Assembly (NCBI GenBank): GCA_050949255.1
Contig: JBMNFJ010000017.1
Coordinates: forward strand, 62,001 to 126,000
Source of the DNA: UBA3941 sp002385665
Lineage (GTDB): Bacteria > Bacillota > Clostridia > Caldicoprobacterales > UBA3941
DNA length: 64,000 nt
Direction of reading: 5' to 3'
The translations under genes were made by a program, and so were the position numbers. The notes beneath the pieces are model-generated. The model was not told the DNA's origin and made no database searches. It saw nothing but the letters and a program-made list of their open reading frames with translations. Positions 44,112-53,248 of this stretch are shown here, piece after piece. How positions within the stretch are numbered: the first letter of the stretch is position 1; each line of letters opens with the position of its first letter.

Positions 44112-46190
44112 ATGGATATCTTTAATAATATCGGTCGACTATTAAAGAAGTACCTACCAATAATTTTGATCATGGGCTTACTGGCGGGATGTGGGCAACC
44201 CAATCCCATGGAAACTGCAAAATCCTATACCGATGCATGGACCAAGCTGGATTTTGAGGGGATGTATGAAACCCTGTCCCAAGAAAGCCAGGAATCCATA
44301 GCCAAGGATAATTTTGTAGAAAGATATGAAACCATATTTTCTGCCATCGAACTTAACAGTATCGACTTAACCCTACAGGAGATCTTAATTGAAGGGGATG
44401 AGGCCTATCTTCCCATCGATGTGGTCTTTAATACAGGTACAGTTGACTCCTTTGAAACCCGGTACACACTCCCATTAGTTCTGGAGGATAAACAGTGGAG
44501 GATAGTTTGGACACCCTCTCTCATCTTCCCAGACATGGATCAGGAGGATCAGGTAAGAATAACCAGCCAGCATGCCCTTCGCGGGGATATCCTGGATCGG
44601 GAGGATAACCCCATAGCAATTGAGGGTGAGGCCTATACGGTTGGGGGTGTTCCCGGTAAAATTCCGGATCGGAAGGAATTTGCCAAAGCTCTGGCGCCCT
44701 TACTGGAATTAAGCGAAGAAAAGATATTGGATGAGCTCTCAAAGGATTGGGTAAGGGATGATACCCTGGTACCCCTGAGGAATTTTCCCTTGAGCATCAG
44801 CGCAGAGTTCAAGGACAAGATTTTATCGGTAAAGGGAGTTATGCTGGTCACAAACCTTGTGACGGATTCACGACGCTATCTGAACAACGAACTGTATTCC
44901 CATATAGTAGGTTATGTGCAGAGGGTAAGTGCAGAGGATCTGGAGGAGAAGGAAGGTTACCGGGATAGGGACCTTATCGGCAGGCAGGGAATTGAAGCCT
45001 CCATGGAGGAACATCTCCACGGGATTTCCGGCTACAGCCTATATATAAGGGATGCAGACGGCAATAAAAAATCCACCATCGCTGAGATACCCGCCAAGCA
45101 TGGGAATACCATCCGTTTGACCTTGGATCCGGATCTTCAGGCAACAGCCCACAAAGCCCTACAGGGCCATGTAGGATCTGTAACCGTGCTAAACGGGAAG
45201 ACCGGCGAGGTACTGGCCATGGTCAGCTATCCGGATTACAATCCTAACATATTCCCCAACGGCGTCCTTCCCTCTTCATGGAAAGCGCTGACAGAGCATC
45301 CGGATAAACCCTTTATCAACCGCTCTACCTATGCCCTCTATCCTCCGGGCTCCACCATAAAACCCTTTAGCGCTGTAATGGCTCTGGAAGAAGGGGTAGT
45401 AAATCCCAATACCGTAGTGGAAGAGGCCCAAAAGCGTTCCTGGACTCCCAAGCTCGAGGATTGGAATGCGCCGCCCATCGTTCGGACGAATCATCCGGAA
45501 GGCCCTGTAAACCTGGATAAGGCCCTGGTATGGTCCGACAATATCTTCTTTGCCTGGGCTGCCTTAAAGTCCTCCTATGATACCATGGAATCCTATGCCA
45601 ACAGGTTTGGATTAGGACAGCCCTTGCCTTTTGATGTTCCCGTTTCACGGTCCATCTTAAAAAGACAGGAAACAACCTGGTCCAAGCATCTGCTGGCCAG
45701 CTCCGCCATCGGACAGGGCGAGGTCCTGGTAACGCCACTGCAGATGGCGGCTATGTACACGGCCTTTATAAACCAAGGTGACATGGTGCTACCAAAGATT
45801 ATAAAGGATATAAGGTCTCAGGAAGGAGAGATCCTTGAAGAATTTGAAAGGGAGGTTTGGATTCCTTCCGCCATCCCCCAAAAATGGGTGGATACCATCT
45901 TGCCCTCCCTTATAGGGGTAGTGGAAGACGAAGGTGGAACAGGACGTAGACTGGCCATAGACGGCCTTACCATAGCCGCTAAAACGGGTACAGCCCAAAA
46001 GGATAACAAGGACGACGAAGAGAAAGAGGAAATAGCCTGGCTGGCAGCCTTTACCCCGGACTCCCAGGATCCCCTGGTTGTTGTGGTCGCCCTTGAAGTA
46101 CCGGCTGGAGAAGGCAGGGAAAAATTCGATATAGTAAAAGAAATTTTTATGAAGTATTATGGGATATCACCCGAAGATGAGGAATACTAA
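44112..46190 (+). CDS. Class B penicillin-binding protein (MecA/PBP3-like, lipoprotein)
   Basis: Transpeptidase of peptidoglycan synthesis on the outer membrane face. 692 residues: lipoprotein signal with lipobox LLAGC (about residue 27), an NTF2-like MecA_N domain (about 32-145), dimerisation domain (about 155-310) and transpeptidase (about 345-685) with SxxK in PPGSTIKPF, SxN in WSDNIFF and KTG in AAKTGTAQ. This matches the PBP subclass that includes low-affinity PBP2a, but resistance cannot be read from sequence. A lone plus-strand gene with its own promoter and terminator. Confidence 0.95.
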   Translation: MDIFNNIGRLLKKYLPIILIMGLLAGCGQPNPMETAKSYTDAWTKLDFEGMYETLSQESQESIAKDNFVERYETIFSAIELNSIDLTLQEILIEGDEAYLPIDVVFNTGTVDSFETRYTLPLVLEDKQWRIVWTPSLIFPDMDQEDQVRITSQHALRGDILDREDNPIAIEGEAYTVGGVPGKIPDRKEFAKALAPLLELSEEKILDELSKDWVRDDTLVPLRNFPLSISAEFKDKILSVKGVMLVTNLVTDSRRYLNNELYSHIVGYVQRVSAEDLEEKEGYRDRDLIGRQGIEASMEEHLHGISGYSLYIRDADGNKKSTIAEIPAKHGNTIRLTLDPDLQATAHKALQGHVGSVTVLNGKTGEVLAMVSYPDYNPNIFPNGVLPSSWKALTEHPDKPFINRSTYALYPPGSTIKPFSAVMALEEGVVNPNTVVEEAQKRSWTPKLEDWNAPPIVRTNHPEGPVNLDKALVWSDNIFFAWAALKSSYDTMESYANRFGLGQPLPFDVPVSRSILKRQETTWSKHLLASSAIGQGEVLVTPLQMAAMYTAFINQGDMVLPKIIKDIRSQEGEILEEFEREVWIPSAIPQKWVDTILPSLIGVVEDEGGTGRRLAIDGLTIAAKTGTAQKDNKDDEEKEEIAWLAAFTPDSQDPLVVVVALEVPAGEGREKFDIVKEIFMKYYGISPEDEEY

Positions 46191-46220
46191 AAAAGCCTGT
46201 CTTATAAACAGGCTTTTTTA
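46189..46220 (+). terminator. Terminator of the PBP gene
   Basis: AAAAAAGCCTGT / ACAGGCTTTTTT with loop CTTATAA, overlapping the stop codon TAA. Confidence 0.9.
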
Positions 46221-46257
46221 GTATTCTTTTGATCTTGAGCTGCTTTATTTTCTTAGT

Positions 46258-46281
46258 TAATGGGCTCTTGATCGCCTATTA
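46258..46281. repeat. Repeat family, degenerate end
   Basis: TAATGGGCTCTTGATCGCCTATTA resembles two fused ends of the repeat family. The rest of 46221-46348 shows no feature. Confidence 0.4.
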
Positions 46282-46348
46282 CCATCGTAAGAGCAACTGT
46301 TTGTATTACTAATTCAACACACATAATCACCTGCTATGCTAGTTCTGC

Positions 46349-47119
46349 CTACGCCTCCGTTTTAAACAATGAAGTGGCATTTTCAAAGGTTATTCTCCTC
46401 ACCTCATCCGGTGAAATGCCCCTGATCATTGCGATTTTTTCAGCTACCAATCCTACCAGGCCCGGGTCATTTCGTTTACCCCGATGGGGTACCGGGGTCA
46501 AATAGGGGCTGTCGGTTTCGATCAATAACCTGTCCAGTGGTATGTTTTCTGCAATCTCTATGGGTCGCTTGGCATTTTTAAAGGTTACAGGCCCTCCCAG
46601 GGATATATAAAGACCCAAGTCCAGGAAGAGTTTGGCCATGTCCCAGCTTCCGGAATAGCAGTGCATTACTCCCCCAACCAGCATGTCTTTATTGGATCTA
46701 AGGATATCCAGCACATCCTTATGGGATTCCCGGTTGTGGACTATAATGGGCAAACCAACTTCTGAGGCCAGCCCTATCTGTTCTGTGAATATTTTTTTCT
46801 GAACTTCCCTGGGGGAAAAGTCATAGTAATAATCCAGTCCTATCTCCCCTATGGCCACAACCTTTTTATGAGCCGCCATGGAACGCAATGACTCCAAATA
46901 ATCTTCACCTGCGCTGCCGGCTTCATGGGGATGGATACCTACCCCTGCGTAGACAATATCGTATCTTTCCGACAGCTCTATGCATCTTTCGGAGGACTCT
47001 ACATCAATCCCGGGACAGATGACCCGAAAGACCCCCCTGTCCGGGAGGCCTCGGATCAGTTCGCCTCTATCCTTATCAAATCTTTTATCGTCCAAATGGG
47101 CATGGGTATCAAATAGCAT
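46349..47119 (-). CDS. tatD: TatD family metal-dependent hydrolase/DNase
   Basis: 256 residues, amidohydrolase TIM barrel. Metal ligands appear in DTHAHLDD, VAIGEIGLDYYYD, LPIIVHNRESHKD, MHCYSGS and LIETDSPYLTP. Family members act as Mg2+-dependent deoxyribonucleases, sometimes D-aminoacyl-tRNA deacylases. It follows metG by 9 bp, the same order as metS-yabD in Bacillus. ATG behind GAGGTG. Confidence 0.94.
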   Translation of the reverse strand: MLFDTHAHLDDKRFDKDRGELIRGLPDRGVFRVICPGIDVESSERCIELSERYDIVYAGVGIHPHEAGSAGEDYLESLRSMAAHKKVVAIGEIGLDYYYDFSPREVQKKIFTEQIGLASEVGLPIIVHNRESHKDVLDILRSNKDMLVGGVMHCYSGSWDMAKLFLDLGLYISLGGPVTFKNAKRPIEIAENIPLDRLLIETDSPYLTPVPHRGKRNDPGLVGLVAEKIAMIRGISPDEVRRITFENATSLFKTEA

Positions 47120-47128
47120 ATTATCACC

Positions 47129-49114
47129 TCAGGTTACGGAAGACCCGGATTCTATCTGCCTGTCTGTTGTAACCAGGGACAGTTTACCATCCTTGTCGGA
47201 TGCTGCCAGGATCATACCCTGGGATAGGTTGCCACGGAGTTTCACGGGCTTTAGGTTTGCTACCAATATGAGGTCCTTGCCCACCAATTCCTCTGCCGAA
47301 TAGTGTTCTGCTATACCCGATACTACCTGCCTGGTTTCCTCTCCCACCTGCAATTGGAGTTTTAACAGTCTATCGGACTTCTCTACCTTTTCAGCTGCAA
47401 TGACTCTGGCAACCCTAAGGTCCAGCTTTGCGAAATCGTCTATAGTAATCTCAGACACTTCCTCTGCTTCCTCCTTCTTTTCCTCATCCGTCTTTTGGCC
47501 CTTATCATCCTTTTGATCTTCCTCCTTAGACTGTGTCGGCAGATTCTTTTCCAATTCCTCCAATTCCTTCTTAACGTCCAGCCTGGGGAAGATGGGTTCT
47601 CCCTTGGATACTCTGGTGCCTGCAAGAATTTTACCAAAGTCAGACAGGCTCTCCCAGGTCTTCAGGATTTCGTCATCCTCAATGCCCAGCTGTCTTCTGA
47701 TTTCTTTCGGTGTTCCGGGCATAAAGGGGCTTATCAATATCGATATGATTCTCAAGGACTCAGCCAAATTGTATAGTACCGTACCGAGCCTTGGTTTTTG
47801 TTCCTCAGATTTAGCCAGAACCCAGGGCATGGTCTCGTCGATGTACTTATTGGTCCTGCTTATCAGCCTCCAGATCTCGGCCAGGGCGTTACTGAACAAC
47901 AGTTCATCCATGAGCTTCTCTACCTTCCTGGGAGTTTCCAGGGCCAAATGGATCAGGTCTCTGTCCACGTCCTCCAATTCCCCCTGAGAAGGGATAATTC
48001 CGTCAAAGTATCTGTCTATCATGGCCACAGTACGACTTAAAAGGTTTCCCAGGTCGTTGGCCAGATCTGAATTTATTCTATTCACCAGAGCCTCATTGGA
48101 AAAGACCCCGTCGGACCCAAAGGGAACTTCCCTTAGCAGGAAATAGCGGAGGGCATCCAGGCCGTATCGCTTCTCCAGGATTACAGGATCAACGACATTA
48201 CCCTTGGATTTTGACATCTTGCCTCCTTCCAGGATCAACCAGCCATGGCCGAAAACCTGCTTGGGCAGTTCCTCTCCCAGGGCCATGAGCATGATGGGCC
48301 AGATGATGGTATGGAACCTGACGATCTCCTTACCTACCAGGTGAACATCGGCAGGCCAGTATTTTCTAAACTTTTCGTCATCATCGGTTAAATAGCCCAG
48401 GGCTGTTATATAGTTGGAAAGGGCATCGATCCATACGTATATAACGTGGCCTTCGTCGAAGGTGACGGGTATCCCCCATTTGAAGGAGGTTCTGGATACG
48501 CACAGGTCCTCCAGCCCCGGACGCAGGAAGTTGTTGAGCATCTCATTCTTTCTGGAATTGGGCTGAATGAACTCGTCATGCTCTTCGATGTATTTTATGA
48601 GCCTGTCCTGGTACTTGGACATCCTAAAGAAGTAGCTTTCTTCCTTTACCAGTTCCACTTCCCTGTGGCAGTCGGGACATTTGCCGTCCACCAATTGGAT
48701 CTCGGTCCAGAATGATTCGCAAGGTGTGCAATACCAGCCCTCATATTCGCTCTTGTAGATGTCCCCCTGGTCATAGAGCTTTTTAAAGATCTTCTGAACG
48801 ATTTCCTGATGCTCAGGATCCGTGGTCCTGATAAAATGATCGTAGGATATATCCAGTGTCTTCCATAGCTCCTTAATACCAGCCACAATCCGGTCTACGT
48901 ACTCCTTGGGGGTAACCCCGTTTTCTTTGGCAATCCGCTCGATCTTTTGCCCGTGCTCATCGGTACCCGTTAAAAACATCACGTCATAGCCCGTCAATCG
49001 CTTGAAGCGGGCCATGGCATCGGCTGCCACCGTGGTATAGGAGTGCCCTATATGCAGCTTATCGCTGGGATAATAGATAGGGGTAGTGATATAAAAGGTT
49101 TTTTTGTCCTTCAT
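47129..49114 (-). CDS. metG: Methionine--tRNA ligase
   Basis: Charges tRNA-Met. About 661 residues: catalytic domain with HIGH in KLHIGHSY and KMSKS in GGKMSKSKGN; a single zinc knuckle CTPC...CPDC (about 120-145) between them; anticodon-binding helices; a Lys/Glu-rich linker (about 515-550); and a C-terminal EMAP/Trbp111 tRNA-binding domain (DFAKLDLRVARVIAAEKV...). ATG at 49114 is placed about 8 nt behind AAAGGATGA; ATG four codons upstream lacks proper spacing. Expression is under a T-box. Confidence 0.96.
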   Translation of the reverse strand: MKDKKTFYITTPIYYPSDKLHIGHSYTTVAADAMARFKRLTGYDVMFLTGTDEHGQKIERIAKENGVTPKEYVDRIVAGIKELWKTLDISYDHFIRTTDPEHQEIVQKIFKKLYDQGDIYKSEYEGWYCTPCESFWTEIQLVDGKCPDCHREVELVKEESYFFRMSKYQDRLIKYIEEHDEFIQPNSRKNEMLNNFLRPGLEDLCVSRTSFKWGIPVTFDEGHVIYVWIDALSNYITALGYLTDDDEKFRKYWPADVHLVGKEIVRFHTIIWPIMLMALGEELPKQVFGHGWLILEGGKMSKSKGNVVDPVILEKRYGLDALRYFLLREVPFGSDGVFSNEALVNRINSDLANDLGNLLSRTVAMIDRYFDGIIPSQGELEDVDRDLIHLALETPRKVEKLMDELLFSNALAEIWRLISRTNKYIDETMPWVLAKSEEQKPRLGTVLYNLAESLRIISILISPFMPGTPKEIRRQLGIEDDEILKTWESLSDFGKILAGTRVSKGEPIFPRLDVKKELEELEKNLPTQSKEEDQKDDKGQKTDEEKKEEAEEVSEITIDDFAKLDLRVARVIAAEKVEKSDRLLKLQLQVGEETRQVVSGIAEHYSAEELVGKDLILVANLKPVKLRGNLSQGMILAASDKDGKLSLVTTDRQIESGSSVT

Positions 49115-49272
49115 ATTTGTGGTCATCCTTTCTTATACAAATTATAATTCTGTCCTATAGTTGTCACATCCATAGCATATCCCTCAAAATCCCGTGTACA
49201 TACGACTAACTTCGCTTAATTAAAGGGTCTTGCCATATCAGTAATATGTGACAGTATTACGTTATCCAATAC

Positions 49273-49530
49273 AAAAACCCCTCGTTCCATATAGGGACGA
49301 GGGGCATTCCTTCGCGGTACCACCCTAATTCGCCTTTACAAAAAGGCCTCATTAAGCGACCATCATCGCCTGATTCAATAACGAAATCATTCGTAGCTGC
49401 CTACTCATACTTCAGCACCTCCGCTCCGGGGCCATCTTCGAACAAATTCCTCGCTACCGGCTTTCACCTACCCGGCTCTCTTTAAGCGATTCCCTTGATC
49501 TACTCTTCCCTTCACAGCGTTTAAAATATT
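49273..49530 (-). ncRNA. T-box leader of metG (methionine specifier)
   Basis: Minus strand order: stem I with AGAGTAGATC near its base; specifier loop GAAGTATGAGTAGGC, whose ATG (49408-49406) followed by A would pair with the tRNA-Met anticodon; the T-box sequence GGGTGGTACCGCG (49325-49313); and the terminator CCCCTCGT...ACGAGGGG followed by TTTTTG (49305-49273). Uncharged tRNA-Met should stabilise the antiterminator and switch on metG-tatD. Confidence 0.92.
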
Positions 49531-49563
49531 GTCATATAAAACCGGGTTTGTCGTCTTTATAAT

Positions 49564-49592
49564 AATATAGTCAAAATCACCGCTGATGTCAA
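49564..49592 (-). promoter_or_regulatory. metG promoter
   Basis: Minus strand TTGACA (49592-49587), 17-nt spacer, TATATT (49569-49564). Start near 49557, a few bases before the T-box stem I. Between this and 49726 I see nothing else. Confidence 0.8.
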
Positions 49593-49726
49593 CAATATTA
49601 CGGTATTCAACTTTACTTTTTTATAACCGATCCTGTAATTTAACCTGTGGCACCGGTTGACCCAGCCCTGCATACAAGCCAGATATTGAAATGCATACAA
49701 GTGGTCGGTTAAAGGTTTTAGATCAT

Positions 49727-51853
49727 TTACTCCAGTACCACCAGTTCAAATTCATCGATACGGTCAATTGTAAACTGAGCATGTCCGTCAACAAACTCAA
49801 AGGGTATTTCCTTTTTACCTGCCAGAAGCCTTACCCTCTCTATATGGATATCAACGGGCATCTTGACCTTAACCTGTTCTATGGGAAAAATATCAGTGCA
49901 GTATCCGGGATTAAAGTTGCACCCGCTTAGGTTCACCAAATGTAATAGGAGGCGGGCCTCCTGCTTGTATGGATGGACGATAATCAGGCCCTTGGATTCT
50001 ACTTTCAGGGTAAGGCTGTCGCCTGCCGCCCAGCATACAGCATTTGCAAGGAGCCTTCCGTGATCCGGCAGCCTTTCACGTCCATGGCACCTGTCTATAT
50101 CCGCAGGGAAGTATACAACCCGGGAGCCGCTGGCCAGTTCCCCTGCCAAGATGGTTGATAAATCATCCCGTATTTCCCTGATCCAGCTGAATTCCGGCGG
50201 GAAAATCGGAAAAGGCATTATATAACCGCTGATGGGCTTAAGGGGACCATGACTTTCCACTATATGCAACCCTCCCCCAAAGCCAATAATCTCGGTCTCT
50301 TCAAAACCCTCAAAGATCTCATGCCGCTTTTCGGGAAGATGGATATAGGTATGGGCATGGGGATACTCCCAGTCGGAAGGCTGACTGCGAAACGCCCCCT
50401 CAGTCTTGCCGGTAAACTCTATGCCCAGCATTTCCCACAACTTGGAGGCCTTTACCGGGAGACCGTCCCTGTCCAAGGTACCGGTTATTCCGGTTATCAC
50501 TATATTGCCCCCGCCTTCGATAAATGTACAGATATCATCTATCTGACTGTCGCTGAGTATGGCTACATCCGGTAAAACCAAGGTTTTTATCCGGTGAGAA
50601 TACTTCCCGATATCCGCTGCGTTTATGGGGATAAAGGGTATCCGCCATTGTACCAGGGCAGATATATAGCCGCTCCAAGGCAGGGAAACCCGTTCATATA
50701 CATCATCCCTGCCATAGAAGTCCGCATTGGTTTGGTTCCATACGATTCCCACGTTTGCAAGGGAAGTACGATTGTAGAGATATTCTTCGTTGTCCGCATG
50801 CCAGTTATAATAGGGTATGGGGTGCTCAAATTGTCGCCTGTCATATTCTGCACCGCTTACATGGTGAAACCACGGGGAAATACCACCGGCACCGCCGGAG
50901 ATCATCCACAGGTTAGGCTCGTTGGGCGGAGTAGCGCTTAATCGGAAGGTTCTGTCACCGCGAACATAATAGGCTGTGGATTGCGGTACAACAGTCTCCT
51001 CATTGCTGGCAAATCTAAGGAGCAGGCCGTTTACGTAGCTCTGTTCAAACCCGTTTAAGGGATCCCGGGATTGATGGTCGGTAAATATTATTTTTGACCT
51101 TTTACAAAGCTCCTTTATATCCACAAACCTTCTGCCCGGATTGGTGGGATCTGCATGGATCATACCACAATAAAAGCAGTCCTCGCCCCCTACCCTATTG
51201 GTAATTTCATTGAGAAAATCCCAGTTCTCCGTCCGTCGTTTATAATTCCAGCGTACCCATTCCCGATAAACCGGATCATCCCAGTTTACCTCTTCCGGGA
51301 GCCCGCATCCCGTAGCCTCCAAAAACATTTCCCTGCAATTATCACAATAGCAGATATTATCCTTGCCCAGGCCACTCCAACTGTTCTCTGCAAAGCTGGC
51401 CGGCCTGTACTTTTCAATAATCTCGGTGATAATGGCGGGAAGGTATTCCCGAAAATATCCGCTATTGACACATGCTACATATCGGCCCTGGCGAATTACG
51501 GGATTGTTGTCCTTGTCACGACAGAACCAATTGGGGTGGGCCTCATAAAATTCCTTTGTAGCCCTGTTGGTGTCCATACGGGCTATGACTACCAGGCCCA
51601 GGCTCTGGGCTGCATCCATAAACTCCTTGAAATAATCCCTGTCACCGAGCCCTGCTGCCAGATATTGTTCCATAAAACCGGTCTTGTAATAGGTTACTAT
51701 GCCGCCACAGTTGACAATAACCCCCTGGACCCGGGTTCTACGCCACTGCTCCACCCAAAAATCTATATTATTCCGCTTAGGGTCGTCCTCCGTCAGGTTG
51801 GTTTGGCCCCACCTTCTTACTCTCTCATACCATGGACGGGAATCAATACTCAT
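49727..51853 (-). CDS. Putative glycoside hydrolase (GHL6/GH42-like), paralogue 1
   Basis: About 708 residues, no signal peptide, so cytoplasmic. N-terminal TIM-barrel-like domain (about 1-330; WYERVRRWGQTNLTEDD, GVIVNCGGIVTYYKT, LGLVVIARMDTNRA), a Rossmann-like domain of the beta-galactosidase trimerisation type (about 375-575; HRIKTLVLPDVAILSDSQID) and a C-terminal beta-sandwich (about 600-708). It has a cysteine cluster C-x-C-x2-C in NICYCDNCREMF. Substrate unknown. Similar in plan to the gene at 53249-55285; the two flank an aminotransferase. Start ATG 51853 is poorly spaced from GGGAGG; TTG 51865 is possible. Confidence 0.75.
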   Translation of the reverse strand: MSIDSRPWYERVRRWGQTNLTEDDPKRNNIDFWVEQWRRTRVQGVIVNCGGIVTYYKTGFMEQYLAAGLGDRDYFKEFMDAAQSLGLVVIARMDTNRATKEFYEAHPNWFCRDKDNNPVIRQGRYVACVNSGYFREYLPAIITEIIEKYRPASFAENSWSGLGKDNICYCDNCREMFLEATGCGLPEEVNWDDPVYREWVRWNYKRRTENWDFLNEITNRVGGEDCFYCGMIHADPTNPGRRFVDIKELCKRSKIIFTDHQSRDPLNGFEQSYVNGLLLRFASNEETVVPQSTAYYVRGDRTFRLSATPPNEPNLWMISGGAGGISPWFHHVSGAEYDRRQFEHPIPYYNWHADNEEYLYNRTSLANVGIVWNQTNADFYGRDDVYERVSLPWSGYISALVQWRIPFIPINAADIGKYSHRIKTLVLPDVAILSDSQIDDICTFIEGGGNIVITGITGTLDRDGLPVKASKLWEMLGIEFTGKTEGAFRSQPSDWEYPHAHTYIHLPEKRHEIFEGFEETEIIGFGGGLHIVESHGPLKPISGYIMPFPIFPPEFSWIREIRDDLSTILAGELASGSRVVYFPADIDRCHGRERLPDHGRLLANAVCWAAGDSLTLKVESKGLIIVHPYKQEARLLLHLVNLSGCNFNPGYCTDIFPIEQVKVKMPVDIHIERVRLLAGKKEIPFEFVDGHAQFTIDRIDEFELVVLE

Positions 51854-51938
51854 ATACCTATACAACCTCCCATTTAACTTCTATTTAGAAAAGGGGGAAC
51901 GCCTTATTCGGCATTCCCCACTGTTTAAGCTTAAGAGT

Positions 51939-53120
51939 CTAGCCATTATATACTTCCAGTGCTGCCTCAACAGCCGCGCCGACATCCACCCTGTGTCCCT
52001 GTACGGCCATGGCATCCGCCAAGGCGGCCAATAGCAGTATTACGTTGTTTCTTCTGGAGGATTCACCCATAAACCCTATCCTCCATGCCTTACCCTTAAA
52101 GTCTCCCAGGCCTCCGCCTATCTCTATGCCGTACTTATCCAGGAGGTAGTTCCTGGCCTTGAGGTCGTCCACATTTTCAGGTATCCTTACGGCGTTGAGG
52201 GTTGGCAGCCGATAACCGATGGGGGCAATCATGGAAAGGCCCATGGCCTCTATCCCTTTTACAAAGGCATCGGAGTTTTGTTGATGCCTCTTAAACCTGG
52301 CCTCCAAGCCTTCTTCCAGTACTATCTGCAGGGCTTCTCTCAGGCCATAGATCATGTTTATCGGGGCGGTATGATGGTATACCCGCTCCTGACCCCAATA
52401 ATTCTGTATCATGCTGAGATCCAGGTACCAGCTTTGCACCTTGGTCTTTCTTTCGGCTATGACCTTTTCCGCCTTACTGCTTATAGTTACCGGTGACAGG
52501 CCCGGAGGGCAGCTGAGAGCCTTCTGGGTCCCACTATAGCAGGCATCTATCCCCCAATCGTCCACCTTAAGCTCTACTCCGCCCAGGGAGGTTACCGCAT
52601 CCACAACGAACAAGGCATCGTATTCCTTTGCGATTTCGGAAAGCTCGGGAAGCGGCTGTAAAACACCCGTTGAGGTTTCAGCATGGACCACCGCAATGAG
52701 CTTAATGTCCCCAACCTCTTTTGCCGTCTTTCTTACATCAGCTGGATCTATGGGCTGCCCAAAGGGTACCTCAACGCTATATACATTGGCTCCACATCTT
52801 TCCGCCACATCCCGCATCCTCTGCCCGAACACTCCCTTTACACAGACGATTACATTGTCTCCAGGCTCAATGAGATTGACCATTACGGTCTCCATTCCTG
52901 CACTCCCGGTTCCCGACATGGGCAGGGTAAGCCTGTTTTTCGTCTGAAACACCTTTCTGAGCAGCTCCATGGTATCGTTCATGATATCAAGGAACTGATG
53001 ATCCAGATGCCCCAGTAAGTTTGCAGACATGGCCCTTAATACCCTGGGTGACGTTTCCACCGGTCCGGGCCCTAACAGAAGCCTGTATCCGGGGTTTAAT
53101 TGGCTAAATTCTCTTTCCAT
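51939..53120 (-). CDS. Class V aminotransferase (alanine-glyoxylate / serine-pyruvate type)
   Basis: 393 residues, PLP-dependent fold type I of the AGXT/SPT group: LLGPGPVETSPRVLRAM at the N-terminus, MSGTGSAGMETVM phosphate-binding loop, FVVDAVTSLGGVELKVD with the PLP-ring Asp, and the Schiff-base Lys in YSGTQKALSCPPGLSP near residue 196. It should transfer amino groups between small amino acids (Ala, Ser) and 2-oxo acids such as glyoxylate or pyruvate. ATG at 53120 behind GGAGGG. Lies between two glycoside-hydrolase-like paralogues. Confidence 0.92.
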   Translation of the reverse strand: MEREFSQLNPGYRLLLGPGPVETSPRVLRAMSANLLGHLDHQFLDIMNDTMELLRKVFQTKNRLTLPMSGTGSAGMETVMVNLIEPGDNVIVCVKGVFGQRMRDVAERCGANVYSVEVPFGQPIDPADVRKTAKEVGDIKLIAVVHAETSTGVLQPLPELSEIAKEYDALFVVDAVTSLGGVELKVDDWGIDACYSGTQKALSCPPGLSPVTISSKAEKVIAERKTKVQSWYLDLSMIQNYWGQERVYHHTAPINMIYGLREALQIVLEEGLEARFKRHQQNSDAFVKGIEAMGLSMIAPIGYRLPTLNAVRIPENVDDLKARNYLLDKYGIEIGGGLGDFKGKAWRIGFMGESSRRNNVILLLAALADAMAVQGHRVDVGAAVEAALEVYNG

Positions 53121-53209
53121 GAAAAATCCCTCCAAATTATTGTTGCGTTCTGTTTCATAAGACAAGGCTGATGCATTGCATCAGTTCATTATATCCTAGC
53201 CCATAGATA

Positions 53210-53240
53210 TATTGGGTTATTGATAAGTAAATGACTTCAA
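53210..53240. repeat. Repeat family, left-end remnant
   Basis: TATTGGGTTATTGATAAGTAAATGACTTC resembles the left end of the long repeat. It lies in the spacer between the aminotransferase and the second hydrolase. Confidence 0.55.
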
Positions 53241-53248
53241 TGCTTGAG

